Source of the DNA: a virus
IMG/VR virus record: IMGVR_UViG_3300044940_000191
Coordinates: 1 to 37,831 of that record
Direction: 5' to 3' (one strand)
DNA: 37,831 bases
The notes under the pieces were generated by a model. That model had not been told where the DNA came from. It saw nothing but the letters and a program-made list of their open reading frames with translations, and ran no database searches. This document shows positions 7,115 through 14,555 of the stretch, in pieces (the stretch's first letter is position 1; every line of letters begins with the position of its first letter). Both the position numbers and the translations under genes were made by a program.

Positions 7115-7844
7115 AGCGTGCGTAACCCTGTTCGACTAGGTATCGATTGAGTGTGTGTGACCCGCGATGATTCCACAGCCAGCCTGCCATCGGCTCGGAT
7201 CGCCGCAGCTGCTCGAGCCAAGTGAAAACAGGTCGACCTGGTGGGAGTGGGACTGTGTAGGATGCCACGGCCTGGTGCAGTACGCTCGCAACCAATCCAG
7301 CCGCCTCGGATCGGGTGTAACAATCGAGCAAGGCGACTGGTAGCTCGTGATCGTCCGAACCCATGCATCGCACTTGATCGGTCGATTCTACCGAGACCAC
7401 TTGGCATCGCATGGTGAGTTGATCCAAGGGCCTGGTGCGTGGTCGAATGTTAGGTGGTTGGTAGCACCGCGTAGGATACGGTGGGATCGCGTGGATAGAA
7501 CTCATGCGGCCGAGGTGGTCGCTGGCTGTCTCGGTGTCAGTGATCCATAGCCATGCGGGCTTGGGATCTGCGTTACCAAGTCGCTTGGTCCAGTTCGGAT
7601 GCCGGCTCGACGTTGGACAGGGGATCGTGGCACTGAGCCGGACGGTCTGAGATAGCACGCGGTTGAGACTATCCTGATGGGCTTGCGTGTACGATTCGCC
7701 AGCGGCAAAGGCGTTCAGAGGCACGAGGAACATGGAGTTTCCGCAGTGCGTGCGAGCTAATATGGCGTGTGGCAGTAGCGTCGCCTCGGCGATGGGTATC
7801 GTGAGTCCGTACGCTGGCCGGGTCTTCGGTGCAGTGATTTGCAT
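7101..7844 (-). CDS. Hypothetical phage protein between sigma factor and terminase
   Basis: A 247-aa protein with no family I recognise. It contains a hydrophobic N-terminal third (LTIPIAEATLLPHAILARTHCGNSMFLVPL in part), no clear membrane segment, and a Trp-containing C-terminal part. Start at the ATG 7844 lies 6 bases after the sigma-factor stop. Confidence 0.6.
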   Translation of the reverse strand: MQITAPKTRPAYGLTIPIAEATLLPHAILARTHCGNSMFLVPLNAFAAGESYTQAHQDSLNRVLSQTVRLSATIPCPTSSRHPNWTKRLGNADPKPAWLWITDTETASDHLGRMSSIHAIPPYPTRCYQPPNIRPRTRPLDQLTMRCQVVSVESTDQVRCMGSDDHELPVALLDCYTRSEAAGLVASVLHQAVASYTVPLPPGRPVFTWLEQLRRSEPMAGWLWNHRGSHTLNRYLVEQGYARCDRY

Positions 7845-7849
7845 CAAGA

Positions 7850-8506
7850 CTATTCGGCCATTTTGTCGTACAGTGCTTCGAAAAAGTTGGATTGCCTTAG
7901 CTTTTTCATAATTTCTCGCAGGATTTGCGAGATTCGCGATTCGGCAAGCCCGAGGACGGTGGCCACGCTTTTCTGCGAGGCCTCTTGGTAGTAGATCAGA
8001 TACAGCACGGTTTGCTCGAGCAGGCTCAGGCCCCGCGTGGCCTCGCGAAAGGCATCGGCTTCGGCGATCGTGCAGCGATGGGGCTTGGCTCGTGGTAGTC
8101 GCTCCTCGTCGAGCTGGCACAATTGCGGCGGCTCTGGATAGGGCACTCCGGCAGCCTCGAGCTCCTCGTCGGTAGGCGGATGCTGGAGCTGCTGCGTGAG
8201 GTAGTCGATTGCCGATTGTCGTTTCTTAGATTTGCGGCGTAAGTGTCGCGAGAGGAAATCGAGCTCGCGAATCGCGGTGAGCATTTCGCTGTGGCAGCAC
8301 CGGGCGATCCAAGTCGTGAGCGTGCCGCGTGCGGGATCGTGGCTGCGGATCGCTCGCAATAGACCGACCTGGGCAGCGCTCTCGATATGATCGTGATCTA
8401 ATCTGTCGCATCGACTGGATAGATTGGCAGCCAGGCGCTGGGCCAGAGAGATGTATTTCGCAGCGAGTTCGGACTCTCGCTGCAGCTCGCTTTGTTTCGG
8501 TCTCAT
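7850..8506 (-). CDS. RNA polymerase sigma factor, FliA/sigma28-like
   Basis: A 218-aa sigma-70-family protein. Region 2 (about 38-84) has IESAAQVGLLRAIRSHDPARG and WIARCCHSEMLTAIRELD, the usual core-binding and -10-reading helices. A short region 3 follows (PTDEELEAAG near 111-120), and region 4 (about 158-204) ends in the helix-turn-helix SVATVLGLAESRISQILREIMKKL. There is no region 1.1, as in group 3 factors. It would redirect host RNA polymerase to phage promoters. The twin element at 30466 and 35380 has a GATAA core like a sigma28 -10 box and is a plausible target. Confidence 0.88.
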   Translation of the reverse strand: MRPKQSELQRESELAAKYISLAQRLAANLSSRCDRLDHDHIESAAQVGLLRAIRSHDPARGTLTTWIARCCHSEMLTAIRELDFLSRHLRRKSKKRQSAIDYLTQQLQHPPTDEELEAAGVPYPEPPQLCQLDEERLPRAKPHRCTIAEADAFREATRGLSLLEQTVLYLIYYQEASQKSVATVLGLAESRISQILREIMKKLRQSNFFEALYDKMAE

Positions 8507-8549
8507 GCCGGTAGGCTACCGGTTTTTGAGCGGACGGGTCAAGGAGCGT

Positions 8550-8771
8550 TTAGGCGAGTGGTGTTAATCCCATGGCCTTGATACGCATTTCAAGGCATCG
8601 TTTGTAGCCAGCCATCCAGTACCATTGGTTTGTCAATCGATCTTGCTCAGCGGTGTCAAGCGTGTCATGTAGAGGATCGATAAAAAAACCGGTGAGCTTG
8701 TCGATTCGTTCGGCAAGATCGCGGTGCTCTTCGAGGACTCGCTGCTGATAGCGTGAGATTGGATTAGTCAT
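8550..8771 (-). CDS. Small helical phage protein
   Basis: A 73-aa protein starting NPISRYQQRVLEEHRDLAERIDKL, predicted all helical. Similar small proteins with this opening occur in early regions of many phages, function unknown to me. AAGG precedes the ATG at 8771. Lies between the sigma factor and the replication genes. Confidence 0.65.
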   Translation of the reverse strand: MTNPISRYQQRVLEEHRDLAERIDKLTGFFIDPLHDTLDTAEQDRLTNQWYWMAGYKRCLEMRIKAMGLTPLA

Positions 8772-8777
8772 GGATTC

Positions 8778-9002
8778 TTACCTTTCGTTTGTACTTGTGT
8801 TCAAATTAAACAATGGATTGCATGGCATGTCTCGAATCTTTTGACTTAAAACCGCAGCGTCGTACCAGCTAAAATCTAGTTCTGGATTGGCTGCCATGCG
8901 GCCCAGAGTCCTAAGTGTTTCCGTGCGATTTGCCTCATCGAACAGGAAAATGTAATGCTGGCCGCCTCGGGATAACGCAGCGACACGAACTTGTGGGCTC
9001 AT
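8778..9002 (-). CDS. Small hypothetical protein after replication initiator
   Basis: A 74-aa protein whose ATG overlaps the stop of the replication gene (ATGA), so it is probably translationally coupled. Sequence has a strand (HYIFLF) followed by helices. Family not recognised. Confidence 0.6.
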   Translation of the reverse strand: MSPQVRVAALSRGGQHYIFLFDEANRTETLRTLGRMAANPELDFSWYDAAVLSQKIRDMPCNPLFNLNTSTNER

Positions 9003-10078
9003 GCTGTGACCGGTTCCTTTGGTAATGGTGGGCATGGGGGTAACTGTTTGCGGAGCTTGTGCCAGTCGTAGCCTCGCTCCTCGGCGAAGTGTCGCCCAAT
9101 GCCTCGGTAGTAGGCGGCCTCGTCGCGAGCATGCGCCTTGGCCGATCGCACGAATTGCCTCACCTGGTGCAATCCCTCGAGCAGCACGCCCGCACACGCA
9201 ACCTGCCAAATGTGCTCTCGCTCCTCGCGTTGCCGCGCTTTCGACCGGATCGATTCCGCGATCATGCGAGCTCCCTGCGCAATGTCGCGAAGTTGCTCGG
9301 CGGTGATGTTCCCGAAAGGTGTTTCGCCAACATCGTCGACGACGACGACTGACCGCTCGATGGGCTGCTCAGTCGCTTCGGAAATCGCGTGCTCTGTCGG
9401 AGTCGTCGGAGTCGTCGGAGATAACGGATTATCGGATTTATCGGATATAAGGAGAGGCTCGCCGATGTTGCATGCAGCGCTGCTATAGGCGCTGCTATCA
9501 GCGCTGCTATAGGCGCTGCTATAGGCGCTGCTATCAGCGCTGCTATAGGCGCTGCTATAGGCGCTGCTATAGGCGCTGCTATCCTCGTTGCATACAACAT
9601 CGGGTGCCAAAGCACTGCTCTGAGGAGCAATTTTCGCGTCGGATTCGACCACGAAAAACGGCTTGGCCTTTGGGCTTCTGGCGAGGATGTTGACAACCCG
9701 CATCTGGATCTCGATGAGCATGCCTGCATTCTGCCCTCGAGCGTTTCTGACGGTGGTGCGAGTGATGATCCCAGCCTCCTCGAGGCGAGCCAGTGCACGG
9801 CCCACGGCATTGGGGTGGCATTTGAGTCGCTCGTGCTCGGCTAGCTCTTTCTTGGTACCGATCCACTGGATGCCCGAGCAGCCCATCTCGCTGACTGAGG
9901 GGCTGCCAGCAAATACGGCCAGCATGCCAGCGAGCTCGTGCAGGAGCTCGCCCGGCTGAGCACCGATCTGCTCGGCCGCAAGCTGCATCTTGCGAGCGCG
10001 ATCGGCCCGAGCTTTGCGTATCGCTTCGGATTCGGCCTCGAGCGACTCTAAGCCTAGTGTGAGTTGTTGGAATGTCAT
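8999..10078 (-). CDS. Replication initiator-like protein with winged helix and iteron-encoding linker
   Basis: A 359-aa protein resembling phage lambda-O-style initiators in layout. A winged-helix domain covers about 70-125 (TKKELAEHERLKC, ALARLEEAGIITRTTV), followed by a low-complexity linker SSAYSSAYSSAD repeated nine times and a C-terminal domain rich in charged helices that could contact a helicase loader. The linker repeat is the translation of a 12-bp tandem array, so the origin may lie inside the gene, as in lambda. No helicase or polymerase gene is visible, so host replication enzymes would be recruited. AAAGGA lies six bases upstream of the ATG. Confidence 0.7.
   Translation of the reverse strand: MTFQQLTLGLESLEAESEAIRKARADRARKMQLAAEQIGAQPGELLHELAGMLAVFAGSPSVSEMGCSGIQWIGTKKELAEHERLKCHPNAVGRALARLEEAGIITRTTVRNARGQNAGMLIEIQMRVVNILARSPKAKPFFVVESDAKIAPQSSALAPDVVCNEDSSAYSSAYSSAYSSADSSAYSSAYSSADSSAYSSAACNIGEPLLISDKSDNPLSPTTPTTPTEHAISEATEQPIERSVVVVDDVGETPFGNITAEQLRDIAQGARMIAESIRSKARQREEREHIWQVACAGVLLEGLHQVRQFVRSAKAHARDEAAYYRGIGRHFAEERGYDWHKLRKQLPPCPPLPKEPVTA
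9396..9453. repeat. Short tandem repeats and AT-rich block beside iterons
   Basis: GTCGGAGTC repeated about three times, then a run with TTATCGGAT-type repeats (near 9421-9450) that is the most AT-rich part of the gene. Beside the iterons, this is where an origin's unwinding region would be expected. Confidence 0.5.
9477..9584. repeat. Nine tandem 12-bp repeats (candidate origin iterons)
   Basis: Units of GCGCTGCTATAG or GCGCTGCTATCA in direct tandem with no spacer; the last unit ends differently. They are in frame and encode SSAY/SSAD in the overlapping minus-strand gene. The variant unit recurs at positions 2 and 5. Arrays like this inside an initiator gene are typical of lambdoid origins. 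Confidence 0.85.
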
Positions 10079-10532
10079 TTCGATCCTTTCAACGTCGTGT
10101 TGTGGTATTCGATTTGGTGTTGTAAATCCGGTTGTAAAACGGTAGTTTTTAGGTGCAAAAACCCAACAAAAAATAGTCTTAGTAAGACTCTTGTTTATTG
10201 GGTTTTTGATGTGCCTTTGTGCTCAACTCCGTGCATACTCCGAGCGAGCGATCCGAGAGAATCTCGGTCGATACAGGCAAACAAAAATCTATTGCGATTG
10301 TGGTCTCGCGTTTTTCAGTTTCGCGTCGCTTGCCAGTGCTGTTGAATTGTCCGAGGCTACTCGGTTTATGCCTCTCGCCTGAGCGTAGCTACTCGCTCGG
10401 ATGAGTGGCAAAAACCATTCGTCTCGTCGGTGGGGGGTGGTTTAGTTGATCATGGGATTGGCTCCTAGTTTTCGTGGAAAAGGTGTTAGGACAGCAGCAA
10501 AGGCTCCTAGTCTGCTTCGGTGATCTGACAGA
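10079..10532. other. 454-bp intergenic region before the replication gene
   Basis: No convincing gene; plus-strand frames here have no Shine-Dalgarno and no recognisable product. It holds the long hairpin at 10157-10207 and several short inverted repeats (for example TCCGAGAGAATCTCGG). It probably carries the promoter and control sites of the replication gene, but no clear -35/-10 pair is visible. Confidence 0.6.
10157..10207. terminator. Long hairpin, bidirectional terminator-like
   Basis: Arms AAAAACCCAA and TTGGGTTTTT enclose an inner palindrome AGTCTT-AG-TAAGACT. A T-run follows the stem on both strands, so it could end transcription from either side. It also could be a cruciform control site for the replication gene. 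Confidence 0.6.
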
Positions 10533-10805
10533 TCATTCAAAAAGGCTCCTTTGCACGAGGCTCTCGGCCTCGGTTGGTTTGGGTGGCCCGAGCAATCCGT
10601 CTCGATCGACGATTGCACCGGCTTCGACGGCTTGCTTGATGACTCGCAGCCAATGCGCGGCTGAGGCCTGCGGCCACTGTGCACCATGCTTGGCCAAAAG
10701 CTCAATCTCGGCAGCGACCTCTTGGGCGGTCTGGACGTACGGCAGAGCCGTGCAATACTCCACGATGGAGTCATATAGCTCGGCATCCCTCTTGAACTTG
10801 CTCAT
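10533..10805 (-). CDS. Hypothetical protein downstream of alpha-CTD-like gene
   Basis: A 90-aa protein, mostly helical (DAELYDSIVEYCTALPYVQTAQ), ending LVQRSLFE. The start overlaps the previous gene's end (ATGAG), so it is coupled to it. Family not recognised. Confidence 0.6.
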   Translation of the reverse strand: MSKFKRDAELYDSIVEYCTALPYVQTAQEVAAEIELLAKHGAQWPQASAAHWLRVIKQAVEAGAIVDRDGLLGPPKPTEAESLVQRSLFE

Positions 10806-11221
10806 GCGTCACCTCGCAGGTAATCCCGATAAGAGGCATCCTCCACCACTGCGACGGGCTCGCCGGATCGCAATCGCTTGAGGACCATCCGAATGTAGTT
10901 GATGGACTCTTGGCCCATGCCGTTGATTTTCCGTAGATCGTCATCGTGAGCGTAATGCACGGCCATCATGCTGTGATACCCCTCGTCCTCTAGCAGATTG
11001 GCCAGGCGTGACGGTAATGCCTGGCTCGGATGCGAGGTCATCGTGCAGTATTGCGGGATCTCGCCGGCGCAGAATCGTCGTAGGACTGCATGGGCGTCAT
11101 CGTGTCGGCCCGATACGATGCGGATAAGCATTTCCTCGCATGCCATCGCCCATCGATCTAGGTTGATGCGTGCGACCCTATCCTCGATAGGAGAAAACTT
11201 CTGGCCGACTGGTTTTGTCAT
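10802..11221 (-). CDS. RNA polymerase alpha C-terminal-domain-like protein
   Basis: A 139-aa protein whose residues 69-117 (LPSRLANLLEDEGYHSMMAV, then DDDLRKINGMGQESINYI) follow the helix-hairpin-helix pattern of the RNA polymerase alpha-CTD, in which LxxRxxNxLxxEGI precedes a DLxxIxxxGxxSI motif. The alpha-CTD binds UP elements and transcription factors. A free copy in a phage could act as a DNA-binding adapter or decoy. The N-terminal 65 residues are unfamiliar. The ATG overlaps the stop of the recombinase gene. A generic helix-hairpin-helix protein is the alternative. Confidence 0.6.
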   Translation of the reverse strand: MTKPVGQKFSPIEDRVARINLDRWAMACEEMLIRIVSGRHDDAHAVLRRFCAGEIPQYCTMTSHPSQALPSRLANLLEDEGYHSMMAVHYAHDDDLRKINGMGQESINYIRMVLKRLRSGEPVAVVEDASYRDYLRGDA

Positions 11222-12345
11222 GCTGCGGCTCGCAATTTATCGAGGAGCAAATCATCGACGGATAGATAGTTCTTGCGAGCCACCACCGCAGAGTGACCGA
11301 GCAGCATGCCTGCTTGTTGCGGCGTGATGTTCGGATCGGCAGCAAGCTGATTGGCTCGCGTGGATCGGAAGGCGTGATACGGTGGCGACCAGTGTGGCAG
11401 ACCCAGTTCGTCCTGCATCGATCGCAGCCACTTGTAGCAAGTGTTATACGTCATTCGCTTGAGCACTAGCTCGGTTGGCTCGCGGCCTTTGAACAGTGAA
11501 TACAAGTACTGGCCAATCGCTGGATAAAGCGGGTTGACTCGCACGCGATCGTTCTTGCTTTCCGTAATCAGGATGCGACCTTTTTCAAAATCGAAATCCG
11601 CAATCCTAAGTTGCAGCCCCTCGCTGAGTCGGCATCCGGTCCACTGCAACAGCCTGAGCCAGTATCGCTCCTCGTCGGTTCTGCACGATCGCACCATCGC
11701 ATCAATCCATTCGGTGCGGATAGTATCCTTTTCTCGCGTGCTGATCTCTTTTGGAAGCTCGTCGCATGGATTGAGCGAGATCGCTCGCTGAATGTGCATG
11801 AGCCAGCCAAAAAAGGTATTCCAAGATATAGCGATTCGCGCAAGCGTGCTCGGTGCATAGTTGCGTTCGTCAGCCAGCTCGGCGAGTAGATCGGTTAGCA
11901 TGCCGGTGTCGATGCGTGTGATGTCGCTTGGGCATCGTCGCCGTAACAGTTCGACGTGCCGCATCACAGCGGCATCGGTGGCGAGGCTGGTGTTTTGCTC
12001 GGCTCGATAGGCGGCGTAGAGATCGATATATTCGTCGAGATCGTGCTTGGTCTGGACAAAAGCAGGATCGTATGCGAGCAGCTTTTTGTGTACCTTGTTT
12101 GCCAACTTTTTTGGCAGTTTTTCGAACCATTGAACGGTCGATTGCATGTGAGGCACATCGTTGCGCTGTGCATCCCAAATGCATTTGATATGCCGCACAA
12201 ATTTTTCCCATTCCGTGTCCATCTGAGACGCTTTAGCGTACGGGAAAAATTTTTTCACCGACAGCGTGTCACATTTGCCCATTTTCGGGCCTAGCTGCCG
12301 ACTGAAAATTATTTGACGCTTACGGCGAACCACAGAAAACGTCAT
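11218..12345 (-). CDS. Second tyrosine recombinase
   Basis: A 375-aa tyrosine-type site-specific recombinase with core-binding domain (about 105-200) and catalytic domain. Catalytic residues are all visible: R239 in TGCRLSE, K264 in ITESKN, H324 and R327 in YHAFRSTRAN, H350 in LLGHS and Y360 in KNYLSV. GAGAGGA precedes the ATG at 12345. It lies in the early gene run, away from attP and on the opposite strand from the integrase at 14942. Its substrate is unclear: it may be an accessory recombinase, a dimer resolver or the remnant of an earlier integration module. Confidence 0.9.
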   Translation of the reverse strand: MTFSVVRRKRQIIFSRQLGPKMGKCDTLSVKKFFPYAKASQMDTEWEKFVRHIKCIWDAQRNDVPHMQSTVQWFEKLPKKLANKVHKKLLAYDPAFVQTKHDLDEYIDLYAAYRAEQNTSLATDAAVMRHVELLRRRCPSDITRIDTGMLTDLLAELADERNYAPSTLARIAISWNTFFGWLMHIQRAISLNPCDELPKEISTREKDTIRTEWIDAMVRSCRTDEERYWLRLLQWTGCRLSEGLQLRIADFDFEKGRILITESKNDRVRVNPLYPAIGQYLYSLFKGREPTELVLKRMTYNTCYKWLRSMQDELGLPHWSPPYHAFRSTRANQLAADPNITPQQAGMLLGHSAVVARKNYLSVDDLLLDKLRAAA

Positions 12346-12370
12346 TGCATCCTCTCCCACACAAACACAA

Positions 12371-12805
12371 TTACCCGTTCCTCGGTTGTCTCGCGAATCG
12401 TATTCGCTCGTTAAATCCTTCTATGAGCTCGCCCGCTTGCTCGAATCCGATCGCAAGCAGAAATGCGGCTGCATCGGTGTTCTCGCGTGGCACGTAGGCC
12501 ACGACTCGCTTATCGTGCTCATCGAGCTGATCGATGATGGATCGCGCAAGGCCGCGATTGCGGAATCGCGGATGGGTTCCGAATGACAAGATGCGTGTAC
12601 TGTTGCCGACAGGTTGGTACACGCAATAGCAGCTCCACACGTCGCCGTCGTGCTCGGTCTTGGATAGACCTAGCATTACCTGGCGATCGCCAAAACTTAG
12701 GAACTCGCTAAACGGCTCTAAGTCCCAGCTCGGAAATTCGTCACACAACTGAGCAAGGTGCAAAGTCTCTCGCAATAAGGTCTGTCGATCGAGTACGATT
12801 GGCAT
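12371..12805 (-). CDS. GNAT-family N-acetyltransferase
   Basis: A 144-aa acetyl-CoA-dependent transferase. Motif A is seen as ILSFGTHPRFRNRGLARSII (about 72-91) with the R-x2-G-x-A acetyl-CoA loop, and motif B as AAAFLLAIGFEQAGE (111-125). Substrate unknown; in a phage it might modify host RNA polymerase, a toxin or DNA-associated protein. GAGGAG precedes the ATG at 12805. Confidence 0.85.
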   Translation of the reverse strand: MPIVLDRQTLLRETLHLAQLCDEFPSWDLEPFSEFLSFGDRQVMLGLSKTEHDGDVWSCYCVYQPVGNSTRILSFGTHPRFRNRGLARSIIDQLDEHDKRVVAYVPRENTDAAAFLLAIGFEQAGELIEGFNERIRFARQPRNG

Positions 12806-12810
12806 CGTGC

Positions 12811-13140
12811 CTACTCCTCAATCCTCGCCTTAAAAACGAGCTCGTCGACCGTCGGATGCTTCGGATCGCTGTACAGGTAAATCCTAGGCTTGCCCTCCCA
12901 CGAAAGGATATCGCAATAGATGCCCCATCGATGTGCTGCGATCACAATCGCAGTCAGCAGGCCACTTGTAGACAGCAGACCCTTGGGCGTTACGCGATAC
13001 TCGCCGTCGACCAATTCAAGCTCGTACTCTTTTGGGTCTTTGAAAACCGAGTTCAAAAAAGGCGCGAGCTTCGTTTTGATGGGCCACTCGCGAGGATTCT
13101 CGCTCGCGTTGGCTTTGACTTTTTTGGATTTTTTTAGCAT
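12811..13140 (-). CDS. Hypothetical protein with basic N-terminus
   Basis: A 109-aa protein beginning with a Lys-rich stretch (LKKSKKVKANASENPREW), then a strand-rich middle. Family not recognised. The ATG at 13140 is favoured by AAAGGA upstream; the frame extends ten residues further to 13170 without a Shine-Dalgarno. Confidence 0.6.
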   Translation of the reverse strand: MLKKSKKVKANASENPREWPIKTKLAPFLNSVFKDPKEYELELVDGEYRVTPKGLLSTSGLLTAIVIAAHRWGIYCDILSWEGKPRIYLYSDPKHPTVDELVFKARIEE

Positions 13141-13179
13141 GTTCTCACGTCCTTTGTTACGGTTCTTCATTGAAAAAAA

Positions 13180-13482
13180 CTATGCGGTGGCTGCTGCATC
13201 TGGTGCCAGCAGCTCGGATCGATAGATCTTGATGTGTCGAGGTGCCTCGACTGCAATCGATAGATGCGAGCCACCGCAAGTAAATTTGCGATGCCAAGAA
13301 AGAGAGACCTGCGTCCCGTCGATCTGGAAAAAATACAGATCGTGCTCTGGCACATGCACGAATGAGATGACTGCGCCACGGATGACCATGATCTCAGCGA
13401 TTTTCTTACGCCATCCAACGAAAGTGAGTCGCACTGATCCGATCAGCAGAGACTCGCCAAATTTGCGAGAAACACAAAGCAT
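13180..13482 (-). CDS. CsrA-like RNA-binding protein with internal insertion
   Basis: A 100-aa relative of the translational regulator CsrA, which binds GGA motifs in mRNA leaders. The first 23 residues (LCVSRKFGESLLIG-SVRLTFVG) match CsrA strands 1-2, with R6 and G9-E10 in place, and 72-91 (SHLSIAVEAPRHIKIYRSEL) match strands 3-5 including the R44-equivalent R88. Between them lie about 48 extra residues absent from ordinary CsrA (about 60 aa in total). AAGGAG precedes the ATG. Lies just after an intrinsic terminator. Confidence 0.78.
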   Translation of the reverse strand: MLCVSRKFGESLLIGSVRLTFVGWRKKIAEIMVIRGAVISFVHVPEHDLYFFQIDGTQVSLSWHRKFTCGGSHLSIAVEAPRHIKIYRSELLAPDAAATA

Positions 13483-13502
13483 CTTCACCACTCCTTGGTT
13501 AG

Positions 13503-13563
13503 AAAAAAGCCGGCGCAAGTGTGCGTGCGTTTGACGCCCGAAAAACGTGCAACTTGCGCCGGC
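13503..13563 (-). terminator. Intrinsic terminator after tRNA-like gene
   Basis: Minus-strand 12-bp perfect stem GCCGGCGCAAGT / ACTTGCGCCGGC around a loop of about 31 nt, followed by TTTTTT. It separates the tRNA-like gene from the CsrA-like gene. Confidence 0.82.
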
Positions 13564-13615
13564 GGCCCACAGGAACAACCACCACAATTCCAGCGGCGAT
13601 AGGAACCGCTGGAAG

Positions 13616-13699
13616 CACCGGCCCCAGGAGTCGAACCCAGACCGTCGCAGCCAACCGAGGGAGTGCGCTGCGATGCTCTACCAATTGAGCTAGGCCAGT
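13616..13699 (-). tRNA. tRNA-like gene with enlarged anticodon arm
   Basis: An 84-nt cloverleaf-like sequence. Acceptor ACTGGCC / GGCCGGT, D-arm GCTC-AATTGGTA-GAGC and T-arm with the loop TTCGACT are all normal. The anticodon arm is not: it forms a 7-bp stem (TCGCAGC / GCTGCGA) with a 15-nt loop (GCACTCCCTCGGTTG), about 12 nt too long, so the anticodon cannot be assigned. It is not a class II tRNA, since the extra bases are in the anticodon arm. No CCA is encoded. The 345 bp between the CsrA-like and HTH genes contain only this gene and two terminators. Confidence 0.6.
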
Positions 13700-13748
13700 G
13701 TGTGGATCTCGCCGCAGGCCAGATGGTGCCCGGAAGCTAATGGGCAAA

Positions 13749-13779
13749 CAAAAAACCCGCTGGTTTGATCCAACGGGTT
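13749..13779 (-). terminator. Intrinsic terminator after HTH gene
   Basis: Minus-strand stem AACCCGTTGG / CCAGCGGGTT (one G-T pair), loop ATCAAA, followed by a T-run. It ends the transcript of the HTH gene at 13828. Confidence 0.85.
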
Positions 13780-13827
13780 AAGTGTTGCAGATTTACGACA
13801 TGCAGTCAAGAACAGACCGGTGTTTTT

Positions 13828-14055
13828 TTACGACATTTTCGTAAACGAGATTTTGTAGCCAATCGCTCGCAAAATTGCCTCTGTTCTGGCAAGCGTAGGC
13901 GTAGCACGATAGGTTCCGTTTCGCAATCCAGACACCAAATCACGTTGCACGCCCGCCCGCTCGGCAATCGCAGAAATGTTATCGCCTTGATCGCAAGCGT
14001 CGTTTATTAGGTTACCGATCTCTTGCAAAAGATCGTCATTGGTAATCGTCGCCAT
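13828..14055 (-). CDS. XRE-type helix-turn-helix regulator
   Basis: A 75-aa single-domain DNA-binding protein. The helix-turn-helix covers about 27-55 (NISAIAERAGVQRDLVSGLRNG), followed by ATPTLARTEAILRAIGYKI, a usual XRE ending. Small, Cro-like, and beside the integrase/attP, so it may govern lysogeny. The ATG at 14055 is favoured since AAGGA lies nine bases upstream; the ATG at 14064 would touch that site. Confidence 0.8.
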   Translation of the reverse strand: MATITNDDLLQEIGNLINDACDQGDNISAIAERAGVQRDLVSGLRNGTYRATPTLARTEAILRAIGYKISFTKMS

Positions 14056-14114
14056 TTCTTCCATTCCTTTATCTTAGTTCGTCGACCATAGCCGGTCTAG
14101 CTTTGATTTTCTAA

Positions 14115-14555
14115 TTAGCCGAATGCTTGGTATCGCTTGATCGCACGTCGCACGCAGACCAGGCCAAGCAAGATCAGAAATGCTCCGAGCGCTTTCATAG
14201 ATACTTCGGGCTGACAGAGCGATGCGATTCCGAGGCAAGTGAACAAAAGAAAGCCAAAGCAATAGATCGGCATCAGAATCACAGTAAGAACAAAGCTAGG
14301 CGTGCTTGGCTCTTGCAGGTAGAACTCCTCGACCTCATCAGTGTTTTCCTGACTCGCTTTGCGACCTTTCCTCGTGCCGAGCTGCTGACGTGCACTGATG
14401 CCAGTCCCTGGTATTGATCCAGAAACTCTAGCTCCGGTCGGAGTGACTGAAACCCCCGCGTGCTTGGTTCCAACTCGCACTCCCACTCCACGGTGCGACA
14501 GCGAAAGCCGTACACCAGGCAGGAGCTTTTTCGATTTGCGAAATGACCATCCCAT
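14115..14555 (-). CDS. DUF4236-domain membrane protein
   Basis: A 146-aa protein. The N-terminal 60 residues (MGWSFRKSKKLLPGVRLSLS, then GVSVTPTGARVSGSIPGTGIS) match the DUF4236 pattern. Two membrane segments follow at about 86-107 and 118-134. Function unknown for the family. GAGGGG precedes the ATG. Beside the attP, so it would sit at a prophage end and may be expressed from the lysogen. Confidence 0.8.
   Translation of the reverse strand: MGWSFRKSKKLLPGVRLSLSHRGVGVRVGTKHAGVSVTPTGARVSGSIPGTGISARQQLGTRKGRKASQENTDEVEEFYLQEPSTPSFVLTVILMPIYCFGFLLFTCLGIASLCQPEVSMKALGAFLILLGLVCVRRAIKRYQAFG

Noticed and set aside
9477-9584. Direct repeats as a CRISPR array for the Cas operon
   Set aside because: The units are 12 bp, directly abutting without spacers, in frame and translated as part of a protein.
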